Positions 52,558-59,323 of a stretch of 59,323 nt of DNA are shown in pieces; the first letter of the stretch is position 1, and each line of letters opens with the position of its first letter. The translations under genes were made by a program, and so were the position numbers. Location of the stretch: assembly GCF_019795155.1 (NCBI RefSeq), contig NZ_JAILYN010000031.1:1-59323 (forward strand). The letters run 5' to 3'. The notes under the pieces were generated by a model. That model was given only the letters and a program-made list of their open reading frames with translations. It was not told the DNA's origin and searched no databases. Source of the stretch: Marinobacterium arenosum. Lineage in GTDB: Bacteria; Pseudomonadota; Gammaproteobacteria; Pseudomonadales; Balneatricaceae.

Positions 52558-54357
52558 ATGCCGGAATACAAAGCGCCTCAGCGCGACATGCAGTTCGTTT
52601 TGAACGAAGTGCTGGATGTTGAAAATCACTACCAGAACCTGCCCGGTTGTGACGAGGCTACCCCCGATATGGTGGCGGCCATCATGGAGGAGGGCGCCAA
52701 GTTTGCCGAGCGCGTGCTGTCGCCGCTGAACCAGGTGGGCGATCAGCAGGGCTGTCAGTTCAACGATGGCCAGGTGACTACCCCGGACGGTTTCAAGGAA
52801 GCCTATCAGCAGTTCGTCGAGGGCGGCTGGCCGTCACTGGCACACGATCCGCAGTGGGGCGGCCAGGGGCTGCCGGAGTCGCTGGGCATCCTGATCAACG
52901 AGATGGTCGGCACCGCCAACTGGTCCTGGAGCATGTACCCGGGCCTCAGCCACGGTGCGATGAACACCCTGGAAGCGCACGGCACCGACCAGCAGAAGCA
53001 GACCTACCTGACCAAGTTGGTCAGCGGCGAGTGGACCGGTACCATGTGCCTGACCGAGCCGCACTGCGGTACCGACCTGGGCATGCTGCGCACCAAGGCG
53101 GAGCCGCAGGCGGATGGCAGCTACAAGGTCAGCGGCACCAAGATCTTCATCTCCGCCGGCGAGCATGACATGGCCGACAACATCGTCCATATCGTGCTGG
53201 CGCGGCTGCCGGATGCGCCCGAAGGCACCAAGGGGATCTCGCTGTTCATCGTGCCGAAGTTCCTGCCGACCGCCGATGGCGGGGTGGGCGAGCGCAACGG
53301 CGTCAGCTGTGGTTCCATCGAGCACAAGATGGGCATCCACGGCAACTCCACCTGCGTGATGAACTTCGACGGCGCCACCGGCTTCCTGATCGGCCCGCCG
53401 AACAAGGGCCTGAACTGCATGTTCACCTTCATGAACACCGCCCGTCTGGGTACTGCGCTGCAGGGTCTGGCGCATGCCGAGTGGGGTTTCCAGAACTCGC
53501 TGACCTACGCCAAAGAGCGCCTGCAGATGCGCTCGCTGACCGGCCCGAAGGCGCCGGACAGGGCGGCCGACCCGATCATCGTGCACCCGGAAGTGCGCAA
53601 GCTGCTGCTGACCCAGAAGGCGATCGCCGAGGGCGGCCGGGCATTGATCTACCTGTCGGCATTGCAGGTGGACAAGGCGCATATGGCGGAAGATCCGGCC
53701 GAGCGTGCCGAAGCCGACGGCCTGCTGGCGTTCCTGACGCCGATCGCCAAGGCGTTCCTGACCGAGCTGGGCTTCGAAAGCGCCAACCACGGCCTGCAGG
53801 TCTACGGTGGCCACGGTTACATCAGCGAGTGGGGCATGGAGCAGAACGTGCGCGACAGCCGTATCTCGATGCTGTACGAAGGCACCACCCAGATCCAGGC
53901 GCTCGACCTGCTGGGCCGCAAGGTGCTGATGACCCAGGGCGAGGCGCTGAAAGGCTTCACCAAGATCGTCCACAAGTTCTGCCAGGCCCATTCCGACGAG
54001 CAGCCGATGCAGGAGTTCCTTGAGCCGTTGAACAAGCTCAACAAGGAGTGGGGCGAACTGACCATGAAGATCGGCATGAAGGCGATGCAGAACCGCGATG
54101 AAGTGGGCGCCGCCTCGGTCGATTACCTGATGTACTCCGGTTACGTCACACTGGCCTACCTGTGGGCCCGTATGGCCCAGGTGGCCCAGCAGAAGCTGGC
54201 CGCCGGCGAGGGCGATACCGCCTTCTACCAGGCCAAGCTGACCACCGCCCGGTTCTACTTCCAGCGCCTGCTGCCGCGTACCCGGTCGCTGGTGGAAACC
54301 ATGTTGTCCGGTGCCGATAATCTGATGGCGCTGGATGAAGACCACTTCCAGTTCTAA
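52558..54357 (+). CDS. acyl-CoA dehydrogenase (DmdC/FadE-type, ~600 aa)
   Basis: FAD-dependent dehydrogenase (599 aa) introducing the alpha-beta double bond in acyl-CoA. The long form has a C-terminal extension and includes medium/long-chain FadE-like and DmdC-like enzymes. Blocks: MCLTEPHCGTDLGMLRTKA, FISAGEHDMADN, EHKMGIHGNSTCVMNFDG, NTARLGTALQGLAHAE, YGGHGYISEWGMEQNVRDSR and SMLYEGTTQIQALDLLGRK. First gene of a plus-strand operon with SCP2, acyl-CoA ligase, NMO-like and hydratase genes. Chain-length preference cannot be read. Confidence 0.93.
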   Translation: MPEYKAPQRDMQFVLNEVLDVENHYQNLPGCDEATPDMVAAIMEEGAKFAERVLSPLNQVGDQQGCQFNDGQVTTPDGFKEAYQQFVEGGWPSLAHDPQWGGQGLPESLGILINEMVGTANWSWSMYPGLSHGAMNTLEAHGTDQQKQTYLTKLVSGEWTGTMCLTEPHCGTDLGMLRTKAEPQADGSYKVSGTKIFISAGEHDMADNIVHIVLARLPDAPEGTKGISLFIVPKFLPTADGGVGERNGVSCGSIEHKMGIHGNSTCVMNFDGATGFLIGPPNKGLNCMFTFMNTARLGTALQGLAHAEWGFQNSLTYAKERLQMRSLTGPKAPDRAADPIIVHPEVRKLLLTQKAIAEGGRALIYLSALQVDKAHMAEDPAERAEADGLLAFLTPIAKAFLTELGFESANHGLQVYGGHGYISEWGMEQNVRDSRISMLYEGTTQIQALDLLGRKVLMTQGEALKGFTKIVHKFCQAHSDEQPMQEFLEPLNKLNKEWGELTMKIGMKAMQNRDEVGAASVDYLMYSGYVTLAYLWARMAQVAQQKLAAGEGDTAFYQAKLTTARFYFQRLLPRTRSLVETMLSGADNLMALDEDHFQF

Positions 54358-54484
54358 GGCTGGCCCAACCATGGCCCGCCTGATGCACTGGCTGAACAAT
54401 CCGGCAGGCCGCGCCCTGGTGCGCGGCCTGCTCAGGCTGAACGCGCTGCGATACCGCCCCAAAAATAATAGCGAGGTGACTGAC

Positions 54485-54802
54485 ATGTCCGATCTGAAAA
54501 CCATCTTTGGCGAAATGGAATCACGTTTCAACGCGGCGGCCGCCGCCGGCGTCGACACCGTCTTCCAGTACCTGATCAACGACAGCGAATACTGGTATGT
54601 GGCGGTCAATGACGGCAGCTGCACCATCGCCGAAGGCGAGCACGACGAGCCGACCGTAACCCTGGCGATGGATGCCGACACCCTGCAGGAGGTGATGTCC
54701 GGCGAGACCGACGGTATGCAGGCGTTCATGTCCGGCCGTATCCGCGCCGACGGCAACATCATGGAGGCCACCAAGCTGGCTACCCTGTTCCCGGTCGCCT
54801 GA
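54485..54802 (+). CDS. SCP2-like sterol/acyl-carrier protein
   Basis: A small (105 aa) SCP2-family protein, a hydrophobic pocket binding fatty acyl-CoA or sterols. Start ATG at 54485 after GCGAGGTG. Typical lines are FQYLINDSEYWYVAVNDGSC and the conserved EPTVTLAMDADTLQEVMSGE, with ending ATKLATLFPVA. The frame stays open upstream to 54371 with MARLMHWLNN..., which could be an N-terminal extension. Between the dehydrogenase and the ligase it may pass acyl-CoA between the two. Confidence 0.83.
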   Translation: MSDLKTIFGEMESRFNAAAAAGVDTVFQYLINDSEYWYVAVNDGSCTIAEGEHDEPTVTLAMDADTLQEVMSGETDGMQAFMSGRIRADGNIMEATKLATLFPVA

Positions 54803-54904
54803 GAACTTTTCCGGTCTCTGAACGACCTGCAAGACCCGGACGGCGGCCGATGCCGTCCGTCACCACCCGGATGCCAAGACAATAACAACAACCTGGGGGC
54901 TTAG

Positions 54905-56572
54905 ATGGATTCTTTCCAGCACAACGGCCAGGAGATTCCGGCCGATCTGAACCCGCAAGGGTTCGAAACCATACCCGATTTGCTGGCGCATGCCTGCCGT
55001 ACTCATGCGCAGAAACCGGCCTTTACCAGCTTCGGGCGCACCCTCAGCTACGCCGAGCTGGACCGGCTGTCGGCGGCCTTCGCGGTCTACCTGCAGCGCC
55101 ACACCGATCTGCAGCCGGGCGATCGTATCGCCATCCAGCTGCCCAACCTGATTCAGTACCCGGTGGTGCTGTATGGCGCGTTGCGTGCCGGCCTGGTGGT
55201 GGTCAACACCAACCCGCTGTACACCGCCGCCGAGATGGAGCATCAGTTCCGCGACTCCGGCGCCAAGGCGTTGGTGATCCACAAGAGCATGGCGCACAAC
55301 GCCGACAAGATCATCGGCAACACCGGCGTGAAGCATGTCTTCGTCACCCAGGTGGGCGACCTGCACGGCTTCGTCAAGCGCACCCTGCTGAACGCGGCGG
55401 TCAAGTACGTCAAGAAGATGGAGCCGAAGTTCCATCTGCCGGGAGCCATCCCGCTACGCAAGGCACTGCTGCAGCACCTCGGCGAAACGCCGACCCATGT
55501 GGTGCGCAAGCGCGGCGACATGGCGGTGCTGCAGTACACCGGCGGCACCACCGGGGTCTCCAAGGGGGCGATGCTGAGCCATGCCAACCTGCTGTCCAAT
55601 ATGCTGCAGGGCTGCGAGCGGATCGGTGGCGCCGGCCCGGACTGGGCCCAGACGGTGATCTCGCCGCTGCCGCTGTACCATATCTACGCCTTCACCATCG
55701 CCCAGATCGTACTGGCTTGCGGTGGTCACAGCGTACTGATCCCCAATCCGCGCGACATCCCCGGCTTCGTCAAGGAGCTGCGCAACTGGCGGCCCAGTGC
55801 GTTTCTCGGCCTCAACACCCTGTTCGTCGCGCTCTGCAACCAGGCCTCCTTCCGGGCACTGGATTTCAGCAGCCTGAAAGTCACCGTGTCCGGTGGTATG
55901 GCGCTGACCAAGGCGGCCGCCGAGCAGTGGCAGCAGGTTACCGGTTGCGACGTGATGGAGGGCTACGGCCTGACGGAAACCTCGCCGGCGGTGTCGATCA
56001 ACCCGGCCGGCGGCGTGCAGGTCGGTTCGATTGGCCTGCCGCTGGTGCATACCGACGTGCGGATCACCGGTCCGGACGGCAGCGAGCAGCCACCGGAAAC
56101 GCCGGGCGATCTCTGCGTCAAGGGCCCGCAGGTGATGATGGGTTACTGGCAGCGGCAGCGGGAGACCCGCGCCTGCTTCACCGACGACGGCTACCTGATC
56201 ACCGGTGATATCGCGGTGCGCCAGCTGGACGGATACCTGCGCATCGTCGATCGCGCCAAGGACCTGATCATCGTGTCCGGCTTCAACGTCTACCCCAACG
56301 AGGTGGAGGACGCGGTGACCTCGCACCCGGATGTGTTGGAGTGCGCGGCGATCGGCGTGCCGGACGAGGTGGCCGGTGAAGCGGTCAAACTGGTGGTGGT
56401 GGCCAACCGCAAGGACCTGACCCGCGAGGAGATTCGCGACTGGTGCCGCGAGCGGTTGACCCGTTACAAGGTGCCGAAGATCGTCGAGTTCGTCGACGAG
56501 CTGCCCAAGTCCAATGTCGGCAAGGTATTGCGCCGCATGCTGAAGGACGACAACAACGCCAGCGCCGCCTGA
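54905..56572 (+). CDS. fadD: long-chain acyl-CoA synthetase
   Basis: AMP-forming acyl-CoA ligase (555 aa, FadD-like) that activates free acids with ATP and CoA. Motifs: P-loop QYTGGTTGVSKGAMLSH, A5 MEGYGLTETSP, A7 ITGDIAV, A8 RIVDRAKDLIIVSGFNVYPNEVE, and the catalytic Lys in ELPKSNVGKVLRRML. Substrate is probably a medium- to long-chain or ring acid, in line with the SCP2 and DUF2889 neighbours. GGGGG precedes the start. Confidence 0.92.
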   Translation: MDSFQHNGQEIPADLNPQGFETIPDLLAHACRTHAQKPAFTSFGRTLSYAELDRLSAAFAVYLQRHTDLQPGDRIAIQLPNLIQYPVVLYGALRAGLVVVNTNPLYTAAEMEHQFRDSGAKALVIHKSMAHNADKIIGNTGVKHVFVTQVGDLHGFVKRTLLNAAVKYVKKMEPKFHLPGAIPLRKALLQHLGETPTHVVRKRGDMAVLQYTGGTTGVSKGAMLSHANLLSNMLQGCERIGGAGPDWAQTVISPLPLYHIYAFTIAQIVLACGGHSVLIPNPRDIPGFVKELRNWRPSAFLGLNTLFVALCNQASFRALDFSSLKVTVSGGMALTKAAAEQWQQVTGCDVMEGYGLTETSPAVSINPAGGVQVGSIGLPLVHTDVRITGPDGSEQPPETPGDLCVKGPQVMMGYWQRQRETRACFTDDGYLITGDIAVRQLDGYLRIVDRAKDLIIVSGFNVYPNEVEDAVTSHPDVLECAAIGVPDEVAGEAVKLVVVANRKDLTREEIRDWCRERLTRYKVPKIVEFVDELPKSNVGKVLRRMLKDDNNASAA

Positions 56573-56593
56573 GCGAGAACCCGGAGTAGAGCC

Positions 56594-57232
56594 ATGCCGT
56601 TATCGAAACCGGTCCGCCGCGAACTGCACCACACCCGCACGGTGGTCTGCCAGGGCTTCCAGCGCGAAGACGGGCTCTGGGACATCGAAGGGCATATGAC
56701 CGACGTTAAAACCCGCAGCCTGGATAACCCGGAGCGGGACGGTTACGTGCCGGCCGGCGAGCCGTTCCACGATATGTGGCTGCGGCTGACGCTGGACCCG
56801 GGCTTGAAGATCCACCGGGTGGAGGCGGCGATCGACGCTTCGCCGTTCAAGATCTGCCCCGGCATCGCCGGCGCCTTCCGCAAGCTGGAGAGCACCCGCA
56901 TCGGGCCGGGCTGGCAGCGCCAGGTCAAGGAGCTGCTCGGTGGGGTGCAGGGCTGTACCCATCTCAGCGAGATGCTGATTCCGCTGGCCACCACCGCGGT
57001 GCAGACGCTCTGGCCCAGCGCCCGCGAGGATGTGATGAAACTGGGCGCCCAGGTAATGCTGAACAGCTGTCACGGCTGGGCGCAGAATGGCAGCGTGATC
57101 AAGCAGTACCTGCCGGACCTTTATACAGAGCAGCTGCCGGCCTCGGCGGCTGGTAAGAAAACAACCGACACTGGCGATGTGCAGCCGATCGAGGTGGCGC
57201 CGGGTAGCGCACCTGCACGACAAAATGACTGA
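56594..57232 (+). CDS. DUF2889 protein
   Basis: A 212-aa cytoplasmic protein of the DUF2889 family, function unknown. Features: HHTRTVVCQGFQREDGLWDIEGHM at the N-terminus, a strand-rich part with MWLRLTLDPGLKIHRVEAAID, and the conserved helical GCTHLSEMLIPLATTAVQTLW (His and Glu that could bind a metal). The C-terminal tail is low-complexity. GGAG precedes the start, 21 bases after fadD. It is part of an operon with acyl-CoA enzymes, which suggests a role in acyl or ring metabolism. Not proven. Confidence 0.82.
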   Translation: MPLSKPVRRELHHTRTVVCQGFQREDGLWDIEGHMTDVKTRSLDNPERDGYVPAGEPFHDMWLRLTLDPGLKIHRVEAAIDASPFKICPGIAGAFRKLESTRIGPGWQRQVKELLGGVQGCTHLSEMLIPLATTAVQTLWPSAREDVMKLGAQVMLNSCHGWAQNGSVIKQYLPDLYTEQLPASAAGKKTTDTGDVQPIEVAPGSAPARQND

Positions 57233-57274
57233 CTGGCTGGCCATAAAAGAAATAGAACAGACAAGGAGATACCC

Positions 57275-58243
57275 ATGGCGATTCCCGCGAGTTTTGACGG
57301 TCGACTGAAACTGCCGCTGGTGGCGGCGCCGATGTTTCTGGTGTCCGGCCCTGAGCTGGTGATCGAAACCTGCAAGGCCGGCGTGGTCGGCACCTTCCCG
57401 GCGCTGAACCAGCGCAGTAGCGAAGGGTTCGAGCAGTGGCTGGAGCAGATCAACACCGCCCTGGCCGAGGCTGATAATCCGGCACCGTACGGCGTCAACC
57501 TGATCGTCCATAACACCAACCCGCGGGTGCAGGCCGACCTGGAACTCTGCGTGAAGCACAAGGTGCCGCTGGTGATCACCTCGCTGGGCGCGGTCAAGGA
57601 GGTGGTCGACGCGGTGCACAGCTACGGCGGCCTGGTGTTCCACGACGTCACCAACATCCGCCACGCTAAAAAAGCGGCCGAGGCCGGCGTTGACGGCCTG
57701 ATCGCGGTTTGCGCCGGCGCCGGCGGCCATGCCGGTACGCTGAGCCCGTTCGCGCTGGTCTCCGAGATCCGTCAGTTCTTCAACGGCACCGTGCTGCTGG
57801 CCGGCTGCATGTCCAGCGGCCAGGATGTGGCCACCGCCCGGATGCTGGGTGCCGACCTGGCCTACATGGGTACCCGCTTCATCAACACCCGTGAGAGTCA
57901 CGCAGTAGATGGTTACAAGCAGATGATCATCGACAGCGCCGCCAACGATATCGTCTATACGCCGAAGATCTCCGGCATCCCGGCCAACTTCCTGAAACCG
58001 AGCCTGGCCGAAGCGGGCCTGGATACCGAAACCGGCGACAAGAAGAAGGTCGATCTGGGCGATGAACTGACCGCGCCGAAAGAGGGCGCCTCCGCCTGGA
58101 AGAGCATCTGGTCGGCCGGCCAGGGCGTCGGCTCGATCCAGGACGCACCGCCGGTGGCCGATCTGATCGCCACCATGCGTGACGAATATCGCGAAGCGGC
58201 CAACCGCTTTGCCGATCAGAACGCGCCCTTTATCGATGGCTGA
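57275..58243 (+). CDS. nitronate monooxygenase-like flavoprotein
   Basis: A 322-aa FMN-dependent TIM-barrel enzyme of the nitronate monooxygenase/2-nitropropane dioxygenase superfamily. Opening LKLPLVAAPMFLVSGPELV and the active-site His region AVCAGAGGHAGTLSPFALV, then VLLAGCMSSGQDVATARMLGADLAYMGTRF are typical. In a fatty-acid operon it may oxidise a by-product or act as an enoyl reductase-like enzyme. The AAGGAGATACCC ribosome site is strong. Substrate unknown. Confidence 0.85.
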   Translation: MAIPASFDGRLKLPLVAAPMFLVSGPELVIETCKAGVVGTFPALNQRSSEGFEQWLEQINTALAEADNPAPYGVNLIVHNTNPRVQADLELCVKHKVPLVITSLGAVKEVVDAVHSYGGLVFHDVTNIRHAKKAAEAGVDGLIAVCAGAGGHAGTLSPFALVSEIRQFFNGTVLLAGCMSSGQDVATARMLGADLAYMGTRFINTRESHAVDGYKQMIIDSAANDIVYTPKISGIPANFLKPSLAEAGLDTETGDKKKVDLGDELTAPKEGASAWKSIWSAGQGVGSIQDAPPVADLIATMRDEYREAANRFADQNAPFIDG

Positions 58244-58257
58244 ACGGCGGAGGCCCC

Positions 58258-59025
58258 ATGAGCGAGAAAAGCGAAACAAGTGAACTGCTGAGTACGCGCC
58301 ACGACAGCGGCGTGCTGGAGTTGGTACTGAACCGGCCGGCCAAGAAGAACGCGCTGACCCTGGCGATGTACGCCGGACTGGTGGAGGCGTTGGAGGCCGC
58401 CGCCGACGACGATCAGATCCAAGCGGTGCTGCTGCGCGGCGAGGGCGACAGCTTCTCGGCCGGAAACGATATCGCCGACTTTGCCACGGCGGCTCAACAG
58501 CCGGACAACCTGAAGATCATCGTCCGCTTCCTGCACTGCATCGCGGAGTTTCCGAAGCCGCTGATGGCGGCGGTGCAGGGCGATGCAGTCGGTATCGGTA
58601 CCACCATGCTGCTGCACTGTGACCTGGTGGTGGCCGCCGAGCCGCTGCGCTGCCAGACGCCGTTCGTCAAACTGGGCCTGGTGCCCGAAGGCGGCAGCAG
58701 CCTGCTGCTGCCGCAGCGGATTGGCCAGCGTCACGCCTTCGAACTGCTGGTGGAGGGGCGGCCGTTCGACGCCGAACGGGCGCAAGAGATCGGTCTGGTC
58801 AACCAGGTGGTGGCGCCGGATCAACTGCGTCAGGCGGCGCTGGAACGGGCCGGACAGGTGGCGGCGCTGCCGGCCGAGGCGGTCCGGCTCAGCAAGCAGC
58901 TGCTGAAGAAAGAGCAGCAGAGCCAGCTCAGCCGGGTGCTGGACGAGGAGGCCACCCTGTTCGGTCAGCGGCTGCTGTCGGCGGAAGCCCGCCAGGCGTT
59001 TCTCTCCTTCATGCAGAAGCCCTGA
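58258..59025 (+). CDS. enoyl-CoA hydratase/isomerase-family protein
   Basis: A 255-aa crotonase-fold enzyme that hydrates enoyl-CoA. The oxyanion-hole parts are SFSAGNDIADFAT and QGDAVGIGTTMLLHCDLVVAA; the later PFVKLGLVPEGGSSLLLPQRIG places a Glu at the catalytic position. Only one of the two usual catalytic glutamates is clear, so isomerase activity is possible. GGAGG precedes the start. It is the last gene, 14 bases after the NMO-like gene, and closes the operon before a strong terminator. Confidence 0.88.
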   Translation: MSEKSETSELLSTRHDSGVLELVLNRPAKKNALTLAMYAGLVEALEAAADDDQIQAVLLRGEGDSFSAGNDIADFATAAQQPDNLKIIVRFLHCIAEFPKPLMAAVQGDAVGIGTTMLLHCDLVVAAEPLRCQTPFVKLGLVPEGGSSLLLPQRIGQRHAFELLVEGRPFDAERAQEIGLVNQVVAPDQLRQAALERAGQVAALPAEAVRLSKQLLKKEQQSQLSRVLDEEATLFGQRLLSAEARQAFLSFMQKP

Positions 59026-59062
59026 CAGTCTGGTTGGTCCACCAGGCATTCTGCATCGCTTG

Positions 59063-59090
59063 CCGGTTCCCTCGGGAACCGGTTTTTTTA
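59063..59090 (+). terminator. terminator of the acyl-CoA operon
   Basis: CCGGTTCCC-TC-GGGAACCGG, nine-bp perfect stem, then seven T. Confidence 0.93.
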
Positions 59091-59144
59091 TGCCCCTTCG
59101 GGGAGCTGCAAGCGATACGCGACAAGCACGAAGTCCTGCCTACC

Positions 59145-59222
59145 GTAGCAGCGGGCTCTGGCCGCGACCTGCGGCTGTTGTTTCGAAATCCATGGTTTGC
59201 CGCCCGCGGAGCGGGCTGCTTG
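59145..59222. repeat. REP-like palindromic repeat (family A), last copy
   Basis: GTAGCAGCGGGCTCTGGCCG ... GCCGCCCGCGGAGCGGGCTG, ending CT. The remainder to 59323 shows no gene. Confidence 0.65.
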
Positions 59223-59323
59223 TATCTCTCGTTGATGGGTGATTAGCTACCGCCCATCGCAAGGAGCCGGTGAGCCAGGCGGGCTGCGAAGTCGAAAAGA
59301 CTGCCCTGTAGATGAGGCCCCGG

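Noticed and set aside
52834-54891. Minus-strand frame of 685 codons antisense to the acyl-CoA dehydrogenase
   Set aside because: Same codon-mirror effect; the plus-strand gene is a clear family member.
56600-58279. Minus-strand frame of 559 codons antisense to DUF2889 and NMO-like genes
   Set aside because: It spans two real genes and their gap on the other strand; no domain seen.

Overview
The window comes from a high-G+C gammaproteobacterium, probably a marine Oceanospirillales/Pseudomonadales-type lineage; I cannot name the genus. The main argument is synteny. The order glyS-glyQ / trkH-trkA-rsmB-fmt-def / lysM-dprA-tsaC-hemF-aroE is the block found beside the replication origin in pseudomonads. 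Two ParB-binding parS sites near the left end, a maoP-hdfR pair and a DnaA-box cluster at about 31 kb also fit an origin-proximal location.

Layout. 1-649: 3' end of an IS4-family element. 650-2487: about 1.8 kb with no convincing gene, holding two parS sites, a CCAG tandem repeat and copies of two intergenic repeat families. 2488-12044 (minus): glyS, glyQ, ytoQ, trkH, trkA, rsmB, fmt, def. 12300-20241 (plus): a secreted LysM protein, dprA, purE, tsaC, hemF, aroE and a Lon-like protease. 20841-23364 (plus): an Asp/Glu-racemase-like protein and an exported amidohydrolase. 23596-28478 (minus): a D-amino-acid-dehydrogenase-like oxidase, a three-gene TRAP transporter and a RidA protein, with a divergent LysR regulator. 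29904-33914: an EamA transporter, the DnaA-box cluster, rhlE and a second, paralogous LysR gene.

34202-39450: a thiol-disulfide locus on the minus strand (CcdA/DsbD-like membrane protein, TlpA-like thioredoxin, a thioredoxin-like protein with no cysteine, a redoxin). It diverges from a large membrane-anchored OmpR/CadC-type regulator with TPR-like repeats. Between them lie at least six hexamers spaced exactly 11 bp apart, the most striking regulatory signal in the window. 39530-43399: an AstE-like hydrolase, rimK and rimB, then maoP and hdfR. 43644-50566: ptsP, then a Ycf48-like protein, an MMPL-type RND transporter and a tandem universal stress protein. 50600-52105: a strong terminator, a tight cluster of REP-like repeats, a small hypothetical protein and a low-G+C LysE-type exporter that looks acquired. 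52558-59025 (plus): a fatty-acyl catabolic operon (acyl-CoA dehydrogenase, SCP2-like protein, acyl-CoA ligase, DUF2889 protein, nitronate monooxygenase-like protein, enoyl-CoA hydratase), closed by a strong terminator.

How parts work together. The 23.6-29.5 kb cluster reads as uptake and oxidation of a D-amino or imino acid, with RidA removing reactive imine products. The 34-39 kb locus reads as periplasmic reductant supply under control of a membrane sensor. The last operon activates and oxidises an acyl substrate. Three families of palindromic intergenic repeats fill many of the gaps. I saw no tRNA, rRNA or CRISPR array.
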